Positions 61,927 to 64,000 of a stretch of 64,000 bases of DNA are shown piece by piece (position 1 is the first letter of the stretch; every line of letters starts with the position of its first letter). The translations under genes and the position numbers were made by a program. The DNA comes from Chloroflexota bacterium (GTDB lineage: Bacteria > Chloroflexota > Anaerolineae > Aggregatilineales > UBA2796), in contig JAJPHV010000131.1 in NCBI GenBank assembly GCA_021325095.1, positions 1 to 64,000 of the forward strand, read 5' to 3'. Under the pieces are notes generated by a model. It did no database searches and was not told the origin of the DNA. It saw only the letters and a program-made list of their open reading frames with translations.

Positions 61927-63828
61927 TTGTGCGGCATTGTAGGGCGACTATCTGGCAAGGCGGAGGATATTGTTCCTGACCGTCTGAGTGGTGCGCTCAC
62001 GTGCATAAAGCACCGCGGGCCGGACGAAACGAATGCCTGGTATGGCAATCATGTCAGTCTTGGATCCTGCCGTCTCAGCATTATCGACCTGGCTAATGGG
62101 CAACAGCCTATCTGGAGCGAAGATAAAGCTGTCTGCATCGTCTTCAATGGCGAAATTTACAACTTCCTTGACCTGCGGCCACAGTTGGAAGCGAAGGGAC
62201 ACCAGTTTCGCACGCATTGTGATACGGAAGTGATTCTGCACGCCTACGAGGAATGGGGAATGGACTGCCTCAAGCGACTTAACGGCATGTTCGCATTTGC
62301 GATCTGGGATAGCCGCACAGAGAGCTTGATTCTTGCACGAGACAGAATAGGTGAAAAACCTCTCTATTATTATCACGACGCACAGCAATTCGTGTTTGCT
62401 TCCGAGATTAAGGCACTTTTCGCTGTGTCCGAGATTCCCAGGGCGCTCAGTTCCAGAGGTCTTGTGAACTACCTGTCCTTCGGCCATGCCGTGGCCCCTC
62501 AGACGATTTACAGCGATATCAAGAAGCTGCTGCCAGGCCACTATATCGTGGTGCGTGACCGACAACTTGAAGTCAAGCAATATTGGGATGTTGGGGACGA
62601 ACCACAGGTTGATACGGGGCAGACGCTCACAGAAGCGGAATATGCGCGCTGCATCAGAGAGTTGCTGGAAGACTCCGTCCGCCGTCGCCTGATCGCAGAT
62701 GTCCCGGTAGGGGCATTTCTGAGCGGCGGTGTGGATTCAAGCGTCATCGTAGGGTTGATGGCGCGCTATGCAACCGGGCCAGTAAAGACTTTTTCGCTTG
62801 GTTTCACCATTGGCGGGGCCTACAACGAACTGCCGGATGCACGGCGAGTAGCCGATCACTTCGGGACGGACCATCACGAACTTCTTGTCCAGCATTCCGA
62901 TCTGGTTCGAACGCTGCGCACGCTGGTATATCACTATGACGAGCCGTTTGGCGATGCAGCGGGGTTTCCACTCTACCTACTCAGCCAGTTCACTCGCCAG
63001 CACGTCAAGGTAGTTCTGGCTGGTGACGGTGGCGATGAGCTGTTCGGAGGCTACCGGCGTTATGCCGCTGATCGGTTGGCCGCACCCTATCAGCATCTAC
63101 CTGAAGCAGTGACCCGACACTTGATTCCTTCGATTGCAGATGCGATGCCGCGCCTGAGACGGATCAAGCGGACGGTGAGCGCCCTCCAGATAGTTGACCC
63201 GGCTCGCCGCTACGCTGCCTGGCTGACATACTTCACGCCAGAGATGCAAGCCGAGTTATTTTTGCCCGAGTTGCTCGGCACACTGGCAGGCTATGACCCG
63301 GCGGAGGTTTACTCGACTCGGTATGTTGCTCTCCCGGATGGAACAGCCAATGACCATCTCAATCGCTTGATGTATATTGATTTGAAAACCTGGCTGCCCG
63401 ATACGTATATGGAAAAGGTCGATAAGGTGACGATGGCGTGCAGTTTGGAGGGGAGGCTACCGTTTCTCGATCATCGACTGGTGGAACTGGCCTTCCAGAT
63501 TCCGGGGCGATTAAAGATCAGAGGCCGAACGATGAAAAGAGTTTTCAAAAAGGCCGTTCGGGACCTAGTCCCAAGCGAGGTCTTACGGAAACCCAAACAT
63601 GGCTTCTCCGTGCCGATAGATCATTGGTTTCGGGATGAACTTAAGGCTTTTGCGTTCGAAGTGTTGTTTGATGAACGCACGCGCAGGCGAAATATGCTCA
63701 ACATGACCATGATTGAGCGCCTTTGGAAAGAACATCTCAACGGGCGTCATGTCTGGGATACTCACCTCTGGCTGTTACTGAATTTGGAACTGTGGCAGCG
63801 CATATATTTGGATGGGGAGCCAATATGA
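61927..63828 (+). CDS. asnB: AsnB-type glutamine-dependent amidotransferase
   Basis: A 633-residue class II amidotransferase. The TTG start at 61927 makes MCGIVG, placing the nucleophile Cys at position 2 as required; AAGGAG is about seven bases upstream. The glutaminase half has RLSIIDLANGQQP and NGEIYN. The synthetase half has the PP-loop LSGGVDSSVIVG and GDGGDELFGGYRRY. In a polysaccharide cluster it probably amidates a sugar carboxyl rather than making free asparagine (inference from context). Its stop overlaps a downstream ATG. Confidence 0.92.
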   Translation: MCGIVGRLSGKAEDIVPDRLSGALTCIKHRGPDETNAWYGNHVSLGSCRLSIIDLANGQQPIWSEDKAVCIVFNGEIYNFLDLRPQLEAKGHQFRTHCDTEVILHAYEEWGMDCLKRLNGMFAFAIWDSRTESLILARDRIGEKPLYYYHDAQQFVFASEIKALFAVSEIPRALSSRGLVNYLSFGHAVAPQTIYSDIKKLLPGHYIVVRDRQLEVKQYWDVGDEPQVDTGQTLTEAEYARCIRELLEDSVRRRLIADVPVGAFLSGGVDSSVIVGLMARYATGPVKTFSLGFTIGGAYNELPDARRVADHFGTDHHELLVQHSDLVRTLRTLVYHYDEPFGDAAGFPLYLLSQFTRQHVKVVLAGDGGDELFGGYRRYAADRLAAPYQHLPEAVTRHLIPSIADAMPRLRRIKRTVSALQIVDPARRYAAWLTYFTPEMQAELFLPELLGTLAGYDPAEVYSTRYVALPDGTANDHLNRLMYIDLKTWLPDTYMEKVDKVTMACSLEGRLPFLDHRLVELAFQIPGRLKIRGRTMKRVFKKAVRDLVPSEVLRKPKHGFSVPIDHWFRDELKAFAFEVLFDERTRRRNMLNMTMIERLWKEHLNGRHVWDTHLWLLLNLELWQRIYLDGEPI

Positions 63829-63954
63829 ATGTCTGCGCGGAATCTGGCAAAAGCCAGAGAATACCACGAAAACCTGCTTCGAGAGCGCCGCATTCAGTTC
63901 TATGAATATGTCCGGGATGCGACGGAAGCGTGGTTGAAGGCCACCAGCAGATGA
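63829..63954 (+). CDS. Small ORF between asnB and the next glycosyltransferase
   Basis: A 41-codon frame (MSARNLAKAREYHENLLRER) starting one base after the asnB stop and ending in an ATGA overlap with the next gene. The tight coupling on both sides suggests a translated peptide. Highly charged, probably helical. No family recognised. It could also be a remnant. Confidence 0.4.
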   Translation: MSARNLAKAREYHENLLRERRIQFYEYVRDATEAWLKATSR

Positions 63955-64000
63955 AGATTGCTGTGATTGCCAGTTATGCCCCGTCGCTGGTCATCTTTCG
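63951..64000 (+). CDS. Glycosyltransferase, 5' end only (cut by window)
   Basis: ATG 63951 opens MKIAVIASYAPSLVIFR, typical of GT4 glycosyltransferase N-termini (a strand followed by a glycine/serine turn and an N/I-F-R motif). Only 16-17 codons are visible. It overlaps the previous stop by four bases. Confidence 0.6.
   Translation, partial: MKIAVIASYAPSLVIF

Overview
The window reads as a stretch of chromosome from a GC-rich bacterium, most likely a member of the Chloroflexota (Anaerolineae or a close relative). This is an inference from gene content: a threonyl-tRNA synthetase without a TGS domain, a DUF4388 protein beside an MglA-like GTPase, DUF5666/DUF5667 proteins with an ECF sigma factor, a GlmL-like ASKHA protein with no mutase, threonine/proline-rich surface proteins, and a BTAD regulator. 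No rRNA, tRNA or CRISPR array was found. The genus cannot be given without a database search.

Layout. 1-6.2 kb: a small unknown gene, thrS, a DUF4388/GTPase/hydrolase operon behind a near-consensus promoter, and a receiver-histidine kinase. 6.2-19.5 kb: a nearly complete set of shikimate and tyrosine genes in two blocks, aroH-aroF-(HhH gene)-tyrA-aroE and aroC-aroK-(membrane protein)-aroB-aroQ. The first block is preceded by what looks like a complete ribosome-mediated attenuator: a promoter, a 45-codon leader peptide with eight Phe/Tyr codons in ten, and an intrinsic terminator just before aroH. The blocks are separated by a reverse-strand sigma/DUF5667 pair, a DUF5666 protein, and a lower-GC putative restriction-modification pair that abuts aroC. 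19.7-27.2 kb: an OmpR-type regulator, the GlmL-like protein with a conserved-looking partner, a twice-membrane-anchored QTA-repeat protein, an ATPase with a C-terminal winged helix, and a cold-shock protein. 27.3-30.2 kb: RNase J and FabF.

30.5-37.2 kb (reverse strand): a sugar-use locus made of an RpiR regulator with a palindromic operator, a binding protein, two permeases, a class II aldolase and an ADP-dependent-type sugar kinase. It lacks its own transporter ATPase and contains remnants of mobile elements. 37.2-46.5 kb: accessory genes (GT4 glycosyltransferase, BTAD regulator with a decayed ATPase domain, PfkB kinase, MazG with a methylase domain, XdhC with two YHS domains, esterase), a second transposase remnant and a gutted methyltransferase pseudogene.

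46.7-64 kb: an exopolysaccharide cluster headed by a NusG/RfaH-like antiterminator, followed by a FecR protein, a CapD/WbpM-type dehydratase, a DUF4012 protein, a Wzz/BY-kinase, a DegT aminotransferase, a 933-residue double-flippase ORF, a Wzy-like polymerase, glycosyltransferases and an AsnB-type amidotransferase. The double flippase carries a sharp composition break and an apparent glycosyltransferase start stub at its joint, which suggests a recombination scar followed by an AT-rich imported segment (about 58.04-60.8 kb).
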